A stretch of DNA of 64,000 nucleotides, taken from Thamnaconus septentrionalis. Taxonomy: Eukaryota; Chordata; Actinopteri; Tetraodontiformes; Monacanthidae. A program made the position numbers and the translations under genes. Numbering within the stretch: the stretch's first letter is position 1; every line of letters starts with the position of its first letter. This document shows, in pieces, positions 37,001 to 49,700 of this stretch. Under the pieces are notes generated by a model. The model worked only from the letters and a program-made list of their open reading frames with translations. It ran no database searches and was not told the DNA's origin. The DNA lies in assembly GCA_009823395.1 (NCBI GenBank), contig CM020506.1:18253501-18317500 (forward strand), in the 5' to 3' direction.

Positions 37001-40000
37001 GAGTATGTTTTATGCCAGTTTCTACGAGAAACTTTCTAGTCAGCCGTCCTCGGTCCACCTGTGTGTCTCTCCAAGAGCGCCCCCTGCAGGTTGGGAGCAC
37101 TTCTGCTGTAGCGACTGGTTTATGCAGTGTTTTTTTTATTTGCATGTGTTTTCTTGGTTTGCATCCGTTGTGTTTTTGCATCGCTTTTCTGTTTGCAGCA
37201 GCATTTGACGATTAAGTGTATGTTTTTATGTCTCGCAGTACGTTATTTTCCTCTTTTTGTACTTTCTTTCACCTTGTGTTTGTGAATTTGCATCGTTTGT
37301 GTTGTGTTTGGCCCTTGTCGGCCACCGTACACTTTGGTGGCAAGGGGGCATCAGTGCGGGGAAACTGCACGCGAACGAGTCGGAGCTTCTAATGCACCTC
37401 AAAGTGGTGCTGTTGGTGCCTGGCGGGGAGAATTGATCGGGAAAGCCTGTGATTAAGTTAGCGTAGTCGTAACAAGGCTGATCAGAAATCATCATTAGTA
37501 AGTGGGCCAGCTAAAATAGAGCCAAACAAATGAAATTGATTTTGGTGCATGTCAGCGGGCCTTTCTCCTGCTGCTGCACCCTCCGCCCCCTTCCTCCTGC
37601 GCCTTTCACATGATGTGATTGTGTGTATGTAGAAGAATCTATACGTAATGAGGACGTGCTAGGATTGTTGCCGTAATCTTCAGGGGTGACATCTGACAAG
37701 GTTGTGTGTGTATGTGTGTGTGTCGGGCTGGTGTTATCTCAGCATGGTCGGTGGATGACGACGTCGACTGGAATTATTCCGTCGTTGCTGTTGGGCCACT
37801 GGCGACGCGCGGCTAACCTTCTCCGCCAAAAGGCTGCTTTCGCTTTGCTGATGAACGGGAACCCCACACACCGGCGGCCTCGCTCGCGTACCCGCCCGCG
37901 CGCACGTACACGCACGCCCTTTGTACTTTGAAATCGCGTGTTCAAAAAAAGCTGCGCATGCAAAAAAAAAAAAAGCTTTCCGAAGTGCACAGCAGATTTC
38001 CTCTTCCGAACGTCCTCTCATCGTTAGACGTTGTCCATAGGGCAACAATTAACTTCCGTTCTAATTTTAAACGGCTAATTAGGGCTGCTTATTGTATAAT
38101 TGGTTAGCTGTGGACCGAATCGGGGAAAATAATAAAAAAAAAAAATGTATAAAGACTTTGAAAAAAAAAACCGCCACCTCGATGTTGTTGGACCCGCGGT
38201 GCAACCTTGAAAATTGTGATTTTTTTTTTTTTTTTTTTTTCTTTTTCGTCACCAGCACACGGTGCAAAAATAAATTCCAATTAATAACTTCACGTCGCAG
38301 AAGTGGCTGATTAGCTGGGCGGGATCAGAAACTAATCTATCGTTGTCATCTGGCCGTGATGAATTACCAAAACGTCAGTCAGATGACTTGACAGTCCGCT
38401 ATTAACAATGTGGGCCGCTTGTTTTTCACCCTCTGGAGGGAAGTGCGACCTGATTTTCCTTTGGCTACGGTAGTTTGACGTTGAAAATCCTGCAGCCTGC
38501 AGGGGGTGAATTCAAACCACTTCGTTGCATCCTTCCAGTGTCTTCACGCGTGTTGTCCAGGCCCCGGGTTTAAAAGTCGCGGCGCGCTAACGGGGCTAAA
38601 ACCAACCTAAACGGGAGAAGCTTCGCAGTTTGAATCGCACGTTGGTTGATTGTCCTCCCCCTTCACCGCCGCCCCTCATTGTGCCACAGCTAAAGACTGT
38701 TTTCCCTCCAGACCGAGGCAGGCTAGCTAAAATTAAGCTGTTAGCAACGGCGGCGGATCAGCCGAGGTAATAATTAAAGCCGCGACGCCACAAATGAGTG
38801 TGGCGTCGCCGTTCGGCTGTCAGGTGCAGCAAACGGTCTGGAGTGTCTGCGGTGGCGGCGGCGGCTCTCTCGCCCGTTTGCACGTTGCTGCCGGTGCGCC
38901 AGTGTTGATGGGTGGGGGGGGGTAAATGATGACTGCCATGACAGTAATGATGCAGGCAGCCAAAGCCTGACGACGTCTTCAGCTGTTGTCGAGCGACTGA
39001 GGTTGACAATCGACGGCTGACGCATTATAATACATTTCACACCTGTCACACCTCATCACCACCTCCATGCGTTCCTTCATTGTCTCCCCTCCCCTTTCTT
39101 TTTTTTTTCTGATTTCTTTTTTTGTTCTAAACTCCCTCGAGTACCATCCGACTGCCGACTTCCTGTCTGCCCCGTCTGCTGCCCCCCCCCACTGCGCGTC
39201 GCGTCGCCGTGTCATTTGCGCCGCCGCGGCTTCGCGGTGCAAATTGAGGAGAAACGGCGGTGACAATTTCAATTTGACAGAGGCCCCTCGTACGCGTGCA
39301 GAAATCAGCTGACGCTGACCCCCCCCCCCACACATACCCACACACCCACAACCCCCCCTCCACTGCCGTGAGCCTGACGCGCTGCCGAGCCGCGTGTCCA
39401 GACTGTCCCCTCCCCTCGGCGTGACGGATCTCCGTGGAGACGCAGCAGGCTGCAGACGACAGTGCCACCCGGAGGCCGACTGGGAGGCTCCTCCTCCTCT
39501 TCCTCCTCCTCCTCCTCGTCTTCTTCCTCCTCCGACATCTCCACGCCGGCCCTGTGATTTTTTTCACACACAGACGGAAAGATGTAAATCAGCCGCAGAG
39601 CCCCGAGGTTGCACCGCTTCTCAGCTCTGCCATCAGACTGCCGTGGCATTCCTCCACCTCCACCTCCACCTCCACCTCCACCTCCACCTCCTCCTCCGCC
39701 TCCACCTCCTCCTCCACCTCCACCTCCTCCTCCACCTCCACCTCCTCCTCCGCCTCCACCTCCACCTCCACCTCCACCTCCACCTCCTCCTCCGCCTCCA
39801 CCACCTCTTCATCTTCCTCCTCCTCCCCTTCCTTCTCCTTTTCTTCATCCTCCTCCTCCGTCTTCTCCTCTTCATCTTCCTCCTCCTTCTCTTCCCTCCT
39901 CCTTTTCTTCCTCCATCTCCTCCCCATTCTCCTCCTCCTCTTCTTCCTCTTCATCTTCCTTCACCTCCTCCTATTCTCCTTCCTCCTCCTCTTCATCTTC

Positions 40001-40638
40001 CTCCTCCTTCTCTTCCCTCCTCCTTTTCCTCCTCCATCTCCTCCCCATTCTCCTCCTCCTCTTCTTCCTCTTCATCTTCCTTCACCTCCTCCTATTCTCC
40101 TTCCTCCTCCTCCTCTTCATCTTCCTCCTCCTTTTCTTCCTCCATCTCCTCCCCATTCTCCTCCTCCTCTTCTTCCTCTTCATCTTCCTTCACCTCCTCC
40201 TATTCTCCCTCCTCCTCCTCTTCATCTTCCTTCTCCTCCTCCTTTTCCTTCCTCCTCCTCCATCTCCTCCCCATTCTCTTCCTCTACCTCCTTCTCCACC
40301 TTTTCATCTTCCTCCTCCTCCTCCTCTTGGTCCTGCGCAGCGTTGTGGCAGGCGTCTAGACTGGCAGTCGGCACCTCGAGGCGCCTTGTCCTTGAACCCA
40401 GTCGAGCCCGCAGGAGTGTTTTCCCTGTTATGTTTCCACCTTAAGACTCAAGCAGGCGTTGAGATGTGAGTCCAGACGGGAGGAGACGGTAATCACAGCC
40501 TTGTTAAAAAAGAAAAAAAGAAAAAAAGTCAACTTTTGTTCTGGCCTAAAGCGGACACGAGTGCGAGCGGTCAAGCTGTCCGCAGCCTTCATGTTTTTCA
40601 CCGTCGCCGTGCAGGATAAATGTGTTTTTTTTTTTTTG

Positions 40639-40717
<79 letters not shown>

Positions 40718-43700
40718 GGCTCTTCTCTTCATCTCTCACCCCTCCCCTCCTTCCTCGTCTTCATCTTCTTCTCCTTCCTGCTTTCCCTCTCAGTGTGCAG
40801 CAGCGCGCCGGTGAACATGAAGATCCAGCCGCTGAACCAGACGGCCCTGATGGTGAGCTGGGAGCGCCCGCTCACTGTCTACCACCCGCCCGTCACCAGC
40901 TACATGGTGTCCTACAGCTGGGTGAAGCGCGACATCGCCGACGAGAAGACCTTCACCAAGACCGCCGACCAGAGGACGGTGAGTGAGCGCGCTCGCCGTC
41001 TTTGCTTTTTTGCTTCAAACTCAAATACAGGGTGGGGCCAAAATTCAAATCTTGGACGAGGTCGCGGGGCAGCATTGATATTTATTGAAAAAGTCTTCCT
41101 CCAGATACAACAGTGAACCTTTTTATATGAACCCCAAATAAGGTTTGCTTCAACACTGAATGTGGAACAAGCAAAGCTTAAAACTATATTTCACACATGC
41201 AAAATTGAATTTCAAATTGAAAAACTTAACAAAATAAATAGAATGCAAATGAAACTCATATTATTATTTTTTTTATTATTATTTGCAGCCTTTTCATTTA
41301 GATTTTAAAAGTTACCTTTTTCCACAGGCTAATAATACATCTCAAAGTAAAATAACAACATTAAACCAATTAAGTAAGTAAGTAAGTAATATCCTTCAAT
41401 GGACATCCTGTCCTGATTGACATGCTAAGATAGCAGCAGAGCATTCTGGGATTTGTTGTATTAGCAGTACATGTGCTGTATAATACCAGCAGGCCGCCTC
41501 TAGTAGTGATTTTGTATTGCCTCGCAGGCCAAATGTAGTTACACTGCTGGCCAAAGTTGGCCCGCGGGCCATAGTTTGACACCTATGACTGATGGAGTTT
41601 AAACGTCTCCTCCACCCCCAAACCCTCCTCCCTCCCATTTCTCCATTTTTGTTTTTTGGGTGGGGTTTTTAAAAAGCGTGCGTGGGGATGAAAAGGTGGC
41701 TGGATCAGTGGCACTGCGCAGCGGAGGTGACAGCTTGTGATGAACCCTGCTCGTGGCTGTTGGCTGATATGAGGGCCCAGACACTCCCCTGTCACTCACC
41801 TGTCTAAGAATAGACACACAGGACTGTCACTCACATCCACCAGTCTTAAGTGACATACACATCACGAGGCGCGCAGGCACCTGTGGCTTTTCCCCCTAGA
41901 TTCCCGACGCTGATGCGGGGCGGGGGGTTGGGGGGCGGCGGCGGCGTCGCAGCCGAAACAACGCTGTAGCAAATAACTGCATTTTCATGGGTTCTGATGT
42001 TTACACGACGGCGGAGGAATATTCCGTCTTTGTTGCGGCATGGGCCGGCATGAGATGCGCCGATTATGATCACCTAGAGCAAGAAATGTAATCCTCCTGC
42101 CATGTTTGCAGCCATAAAATGTGTTCCTGTTGTTGTTCTTGTTTAAAACGGCTGCACATAAAGCACCCCCGCACCCCCCCCCCCCCCCGCGCGGAACACA
42201 ATCTGTTATTTGTGAACAACACACGGGACATTCGGACGTTTGGCAAAAAAAAACCTTTTTGTTGACTTGAATCTGTGAATTAAATAATGAAATCCTAATA
42301 ATGTGGCTTGACTCTGCAAACGACCGGAGGCCCTTCCTGCACTCTGTGGCTGCTGACACCACAGGGACGGGTTGATTATTGTTTAGCAAATCATGTTGAC
42401 TTAGTAACAGGTAACTGGTCCATGACTGTAGATCTGTAAACATTAGAAATATCAGCGGTCCTGATTTACCAGTCACAGAATCCTATCAGTGCGTGCCACT
42501 TTGATTTTTTTTACTTTATCTGTTCATTTCACAACGCAAACGGTGGGAAAATGGGACAGCTGTGGCTTTTTTTTTTTTTTCCGAATGTGGAAATATTATA
42601 ATATGTGGGAATACTCGCCGCACCTGTTGCGGGAAAGCAGCATCCTGCGTAACCTGCTTGACTTCCAATCTAAAAGTTTCACTTCTATGTTTGTTTCTTT
42701 GTTATTTTTATCAGTAAACAGAAGCACTTGGTGCGTCACTGCATAGACAAGGCTTGGATTTGTTGGTACTTAGCTTGGCTGGGGCCTGGGGACGAAGCTG
42801 CACAGCTAGCTAGCTAGCTAGCCAACTAGCTTGCTGCTGCCACGGTGAGCAGAGTTCTCCAAGTAGCACAATGGGAATTTATCTTGGTTACTGGATAATA
42901 TTTAGGCACACAAAACACAAAGGATGACTTAAAAAAAAAAGGGGGAAATAATTAGCCAGGATGCTAAACACCCTGGATTTGAAAGCGTTGGCTTGAAACC
43001 AAAGCGACTCTCCCCTCTGCTCTTTATTTCCAGTCAGTACCCCTCTCTCCCCTTTTTTTTTTTTTGACTTCTTTTAGTAACCCGTGCAGACAAGCGAGCG
43101 AGTTTAGTCCTTTAGATCACAGTGAAGTTTTTGACACCAGTGATCAGACAATTCAGCTCATGTGCCTGCAGCATTGACTTGCCACTTCAGCTCTGGCTGT
43201 GTCTCTCCAGCAGAGCATTCACTGTCTCTCCAGCAATGAATCCTCCCCTGCAGGTTACACCTACAAGCCTGTTCTCTTCCGCATTCTTTCCCCCCTTCGG
43301 CCCCCTCCAGTCACACACCCCTCCATTTGTGAGAATCTGAAACCCAGCTGCGCGCCTCTTTAAAGCCCACTGACCCCCAGCTGTCTCCACTGCCTTTTCG
43401 GATTAAAAAAAAAGGGGGGAAAGAAAAAAACAGTTCTGAGGCAGAATTCCTGCCCCCTCGTTCGAGGTTGGCGATCAGTTCCTCCCCCCCGGCCAATGAC
43501 ATGATGGCGAGGGATGGTGCACCGCCGATATATATTTATATATAAATACAAAGCTGTAGGGGCCTGATGAATGTCGGGTTAAAATCCCAAATGAAGAGTA
43601 TTACTTTGCAGTGCATTGTGGGTGACCAGCAAAGAAGGTGAAGAAATATGGAACATTGAGGCTTTTGCATATGCTGCCGGCTTCGGCCCCTGAGAGTTTT

Positions 43701-46700
43701 GCGCGCAGCCATCACAAGCTCAAAATGAAAATCAATACAGTGGAATGGGAGGCGTTGGGGAGGGAAATCAAACGTATAGGGCGGATGGCAGAAAATAAAG
43801 AAATAATGCAACGGAAAGCTCATAAACAACAGCAAATAAAAAGGAGTTGGTGGCTGCAGGCGGCGGCAGGGCGTCTGTGTCCAAGTATGCAATGAGATGA
43901 ATGCAGGAAGAATAATAATGATAATAAAAGTAATAATAACAATAAAGGAAAGCAATGCACATCTAAAAACTGACTTAATTACGCAAAATCACATTCAGAG
44001 GCCAAAATAGTACCGCGCTTCAGTTCAGGCTTTGTTAATCACAATGCAGTGGGCTAAATGAAGCTATTAGCGCGCGCTCCTCCCAGCATTTTGCACACTC
44101 AAGTAGAAACGCCCGTTATTGCATATTCATTATGGCAAATGTACCAAATGAACAGTGCGGGCAATTTTTGCACATTTGGCAGAGGCGGCCCTCAGCTCCT
44201 CACCCCCCCTGCTGTGAGCAGGCTAGATTACTAGATTGCACGTTTGTTTGCAGGTGATATGAAGCTCATGCACGCACACAGGCGCTGCCAACCAGCTCCT
44301 CAGTTCCAGGCTGACCCGTCCTGATCAGATCCGGATGGTTTTTTTCCTGTCCACCAGTCGTGCACATTTTGTCATAACCTGCAACGGCATCTTCCCTTCC
44401 GCCAGCGTCACTCGTTGCCATTTCATATCAAGTGCGAATGTGTTTACACTATTGGCAGACAATGTTAACCCTTTAGGCGCCATGGTCGCAAAATTGCGAC
44501 AAGCGTCATTGCTGGATTAAACAGGCCATAGCGGCAAATATGGTGCTAAAAGTAGTTTCCACTTTACACCAGGAGATGGCAGACACCTGTGGCTTCAATC
44601 TGAGTAGCATTTGTCGGGGTGTTTATATTCAGATTTTGGAGTATAAAGAGAGAGAAAGGCCGCCTCAGTCGAGGAGACGAGGAAGTGGTTGTAGTGGGAG
44701 CGGAGAGAGAAAGACAGCGAATTTTGCCGAGAATACATCGCCGAGAGGTATGCTCGTTGACGAAGTACTTCGTCAAGTAATGTCTGACTCAGATTCCAAA
44801 GAGGAATATTCGCACTCTGGCGATGATGTTCAGTCGTCCCGTTAGAGCGAAGTCTGCCGGTGCGTCTTTACGCAGCGGCAGCGAGTCGATGCGCCACGAC
44901 AGTCACCAAGCAGCGCACGCTTCGCCTCAGCGTGGCCGGGGTGTAGTGGGAGTAATGGGCGAATGAGGATGAGGGGACCTGGTGGGGGAAGCAGGAGTGC
45001 TCAAAACACCGCTAATGGTGAAGGAGGGCGCAGTGAGTTAGGGTTCAATGTGATAAAAGCTGTGGGAGGAAACGCCCAGCCAGTGCTGGTGGAGGCCGCA
45101 GGGATGTTCGTGGTCACCCTGTAAACTACAGTGATGATGGCTGGGTCTGTTTGAGATATGTGGAAAATTATCAAAAGTGAATAAAACATTTTGATGAGCC
45201 TGTGGGGTATTGTGGAGACTGACATACAGATCCCTGACATCTGACATAATACAAAAAACAAACAAACAACCAAAAAAAAATGTACTCCTTTCACAAAGTT
45301 TGGGTCATACTGAAGATTTTTCTCAATTACAGTATTGCTTTATCTCTTACAAATTTGAAGTCACAGCCATTTGAAATCTTGATATCAAAATTGAGTATTT
45401 TCTTGAAAAAAATTTCTGGCACTTAAAGGGTTAAGAATCTTGAAGGCTCTCCTGAGCACCGAGATCTGCGATTTGATTACCAGCCAGTCAAAGGTCAAGG
45501 TGACGCTAACCTTCCCTCTGTCCTCCTCTTGTAAGCAGCGTCTGAGGAATACTCTCAGGAGTTCCCTCAACTACGGTTCAAAGGTCAACTTGGAACTGAG
45601 GATCAACCCATTCGATTTGTGTTGGCCAAAGGACAGGGCCACACTGACCTATTGATTTTATATATGCAAATTATGACGAGAATGAAAAGTCTAACGCAGG
45701 CAGTAAAGACGATCCGATTGCATTTTTTCATATTTTTTTTCATCGCCCCTCTCTGTAGTTCAAATGCCAACTAAAATTTGACGGTGCAATATTACGCAGA
45801 AGGGCTTTCTAATAATTGTTTAACGCCGTAATAGTAGGAGAAATTAAACTGCGGGAATCCTCGCGGCATTCATTCTTCCCGACTTCCTTTTACGGCGCCG
45901 CTATTGTTTACCTCTAGCAGCTGAGAATAATATTGGATATGAAAATGATAATCTTTTATTAATTCCTTCACATTTGTTGTTTTTCCTCACAAAACACATA
46001 CTCGTGCGTCCAGCTGCTGTCAAGACACCGCGCGGATCAGAACACCCACACGTTTTGAAGGTTTGTGCACACGTGTAGCTGTCTTGCCTTTACGCAAACC
46101 GGCTAACTTTTACAGCCCGTCGCCGGCTGCAGCGAGAGACGCAGACCCGCGTTACGGCACCGTGGAATGAAATTGATGTCTGGTGTCGAGCCAGCCGAAT
46201 AAACGTATGCATTGAAAAATGATTTTACATCACAAGCAGCCGATGTTAATTGACACCTCTTTGTAATCCAACGACCGAGGAAGGTGCGGAGGGCTGACGG
46301 CGAAGGCAGCGAAAAGCAAAACAAAACCAAAAGAAGGCAAAAACAGAAAATAAAATAAAAAAAATCTTGTATATATGTAAATGTGTATTAATCCCCTATA
46401 GCATGTTCACTTCTTCCTGCTTACAAGTCGCAGGTTGTTTTTGACTGTGGAAGCCCTGCTTCCACTGGCTAAAGCACCCCCATATGGCTGCCAGGTCTAA
46501 TCTCTCTCTGACAAACACACACACACACATTCAAAAAAAAAACAAAAAAAAAAACACACCTGAATATAAACCCTGGGTATATCGCTCAGCCCCTACTTTG
46601 CACATGCGGTAGATGGGAGGGTCAGAATGATTGATGCCTTCACTGCCTCGATTGGCTGAAGGGCACCTTGGCGCTTTCCCCCCGGCGGTAAAGCGCTACT

Positions 46701-49700
46701 ATCTCTCCTGCCACATCTACGCGCCCACCCTCCCCCCCGCGCTGCTTCCCCCTGATTCATTTTTACTGTAACTCATGGAGTGCCAGCCCCGGCTCCGACA
46801 CTTCTCTGCGCTGTTAAACACAGCGGAGTGTTGAGCCCCGTTTCCCGTCTCCCTTTTTTTTTTTTTTGCCTTTTTAGCCGCTACTTGCAGCTTCTCCCTG
46901 CAACATTTACTGACCTTTTAACTCGCCATCAGCCGTGAGGCTCCCCGAGGTCCTCTGCCAAAGCCGTCATATTTCCATAGCCTCGCCTTTATTTTTTTAT
47001 ATTCTTCGGTCTTGACATTAGGCACGGCGAGGTAGAGCATTCTTTATTATGCCCTATGGGCCTGTGGAACTTGCTCTACACACTCCATACATCAGTGTTT
47101 TTTTGGTTTGTTTTTCAAAATGACTTTCCTCAAGTTTCTGTTTGAAACTTTTCTCCTTTCTTCCCTGCACATTGCTGTCAAGAGCTCTGCAACTTTGTAT
47201 TATTTTTATCTTGCATTTATTCAAATGGATGCTGGTTCACGGGGTGCACTGTGTAGTAACACTCCATTAACACAGTCCATCAGTCCCGTCACTGACAGAA
47301 TGCTCTCCCCTCCTCTCGCCGCGCTGTCAGTCTTTCTTATTTCGCCCACTTCATTTCCATTTCAATTTTCACTTTCTATCTCTGGACACCTTTTTTATCT
47401 GAATTATTTTAGAGAAATAGCGGCTCTCCAATCCCAGAGGCAATCACCCAGCCGTTTCCCAGGGCCACTTTAATACAAGTAAAGCCATCTGCAAACTGCA
47501 CAACACAATTAAATTAGACAGGAATGGAGGTTTTAAACTGCATTGAACCTTTTGGTCACGCGCTGTTGACGGAACGGCAGCTTGGCTGCTTTTTCATTAT
47601 AAGTAGTTGTAACGGCAACCGCCGATTCGGATGTCTTCTCATCTCACCCCGACCGAATATAATTGTTTCAGAAATGACCAAATTAATTATTAGTAATCGA
47701 AATTTTAATAACTTCACGCTCACGCCACTTCCTGTCTGGCGCAAAGGCATAATCAAACACTAATTGCGTCTTCGCGCGCACACCGATCCCAAAGTTTCTA
47801 ACATATTCCAGCCGCATTTGGCTCGCAGCACAGAAGCGGCAATAAAAAAAATAAGAATAAAACAACCTTCAAAATCGAATCAGAGCCTAAATTCCCACGC
47901 CGCTTTGCTCGCAGCATCTACTTCAGAATCTACTACTATCTATTTGGTCGGAGTGAATGAAATTTTGCTCTGAAGATTTGCCCTGAAATGCTTTCCACGC
48001 AACATTAAAAACCAAGGCTTGTCACGCTTGGAGTGGTGCTTTGAAGCCTTCAAAGAGTTAAACTTGCTCCGGCGTTACCCACAAAAGGTGATCCTTGGGC
48101 CTTTGCTCTAGAAGCAGCCGCCTGCCTCTCCTCGATTTCGTCTCACCAGCCGCCCGTTTAAAGCCAGTGACGTCGCTGGCGAGGCAGAATTAGTTACCTT
48201 TTAGAAGAATTCTGAAAAACGGTTTGTCTTTATTATGTTTTTTTTTCACCACAATACTCGTCTGCGATGACAGAATGCTGTGTTTATTCAATAAATTCCA
48301 GAAGGTTCCACTATTTTTTCTTATTATTATGATGCAGCAACCAGAGTACTGGCACTATAGAAACTTACGAAAACAACTAATTGGCGACGGAGGGAGTGGG
48401 GAGCTTTCAGCCGCTGCGGTTTTGTTCTTCCTTTTTTGCGTCTTTGTTTTGCGTGGTCGTGTCGCCGTTTCTTTACTCTCCTTCATACTGCTCTGCTCGA
48501 GCTGTTTGCGCTTAATGTTTTTAGTGTTTTATTTTTGTCTTTTAATGAGCTCCTCTGTTCGCAAAAATAAAAAGCGGCAAAACGGTGCGCTGCTGTGAAG
48601 ACATGAGCTGTAATGGGGTAATTGCCGTTGCCTTTCATGTGACACGATAAGGCGCCAGGTCTGGGTTTTTTTTTCGTTCGCGGGTGGTCTCACACACGCA
48701 CCTGTGTGCATTTGTTCCCTTACAGAAAGCAGTCATCACCAACGTGTCCCCCGACACCCTCTACCTGTTCAGAGTGCAGGCGGTGTGTCAGCGTGACCTG
48801 CGCAGTGATTTCAGTCAAACCCTGCTGTTCAGAGGTACGCCATTCTTCACTCTTTTTTTTTAGCAGCTCTTTTCTCGGTACAGTGATGGAGGCCTCGGCG
48901 ACAGCTCAATCTCCTTCTCTTTTTTTTTTTTCTCTCCCCGTCATCTCGCCCCCAGCGAACACCACCAGGATATTCGAGGGGTCTCGAATCGTGAAAACTG
49001 GAATGGTGAGTCGACCGGGAGGCCGGCGTTTGTTTGTGTCCCACATGTGAGGCGTTTTTCCGGAAATGACGCGCCGTCGTTTCTCCTTTTCCTCAGCCCA
49101 CCATTTCTCCCGCGTCATCAGCCGACATGGCGCCCATCAGCTCGGGCTCCTCCACTTGGACGTCGTCCGGGATCCACTTCTCCATCGTCTCCATGGCGAC
49201 GGGGATGGGCCCGTCGTCCAGCGGCAGCCAGGCCACCGTGGCGTCGGTGGTGACGAGCACCTTGCTGGCCGGCCTGGGCGTCAGCGGCGGGGTCATCTCC
49301 TCCCTGCCGAGCTCAGTGGGGACCACCCAGGCTCCCCGGGCCACGCAGAGCGCCGCCCGGCCCACCACGCCACTCGCAAAGCCCGGCGCCGAGCCGGCGG
49401 CGGCTGCCACAAGGACGCCGACGCCCAGGCCCAGGCCGAGGACACGCAGGCGGCACGTGACGGCGAGGGCGAGGAGGGAGAGGAGAAGGAGAAGGAGAAG
49501 GAGAAGGACGAGGACGGCGAGGGGGAGCAGGGGCGAGTCCGAGTCGGAGAAGAAGGCCAAGAGCAAGGCCGCGTGGCGGCGGCGAGGAGGCGCCGACCAA
49601 CGGCACGGCGGCCGGCGAGCCCACGGCACCCACCCCGGCATCCACAGCCAAGCAGAAAGGAGGCGGGACCCCAACGGCCGGCGCTGCCACCACCACCACC

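Larger units (their letters stand above)
33675..40793. other. Intron 7 of ptprg
   Basis: 7.1 kb. It contains an ATT/ATC triplet array (33951-34071), a MITE fragment (34730-34845), an ATAGA repeat with retroposon tail (35460-35600) and a fold-back element (36738-37294). Near its 3' end lie a 680-bp pyrimidine minisatellite (39650-40328) and a (GT)36 run (40642-40714). Long frames near 39.4-40.4 kb come only from the pyrimidine tract. No other exon is seen. Confidence 0.85.
40979..48725. other. Intron 8 of ptprg
   Basis: 7.7 kb. It contains an old hAT-like relic (41010-41585), a C15 tract (42174-42188), a GCTA palindromic run near 42807-42828 and a piggyBac relic (44465-45434). From about 45.4 to 48.7 kb no repeat or exon is recognised. 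The area around 46840-48200 has conserved-looking, repeat-free sequence, but function cannot be judged. Confidence 0.82.
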
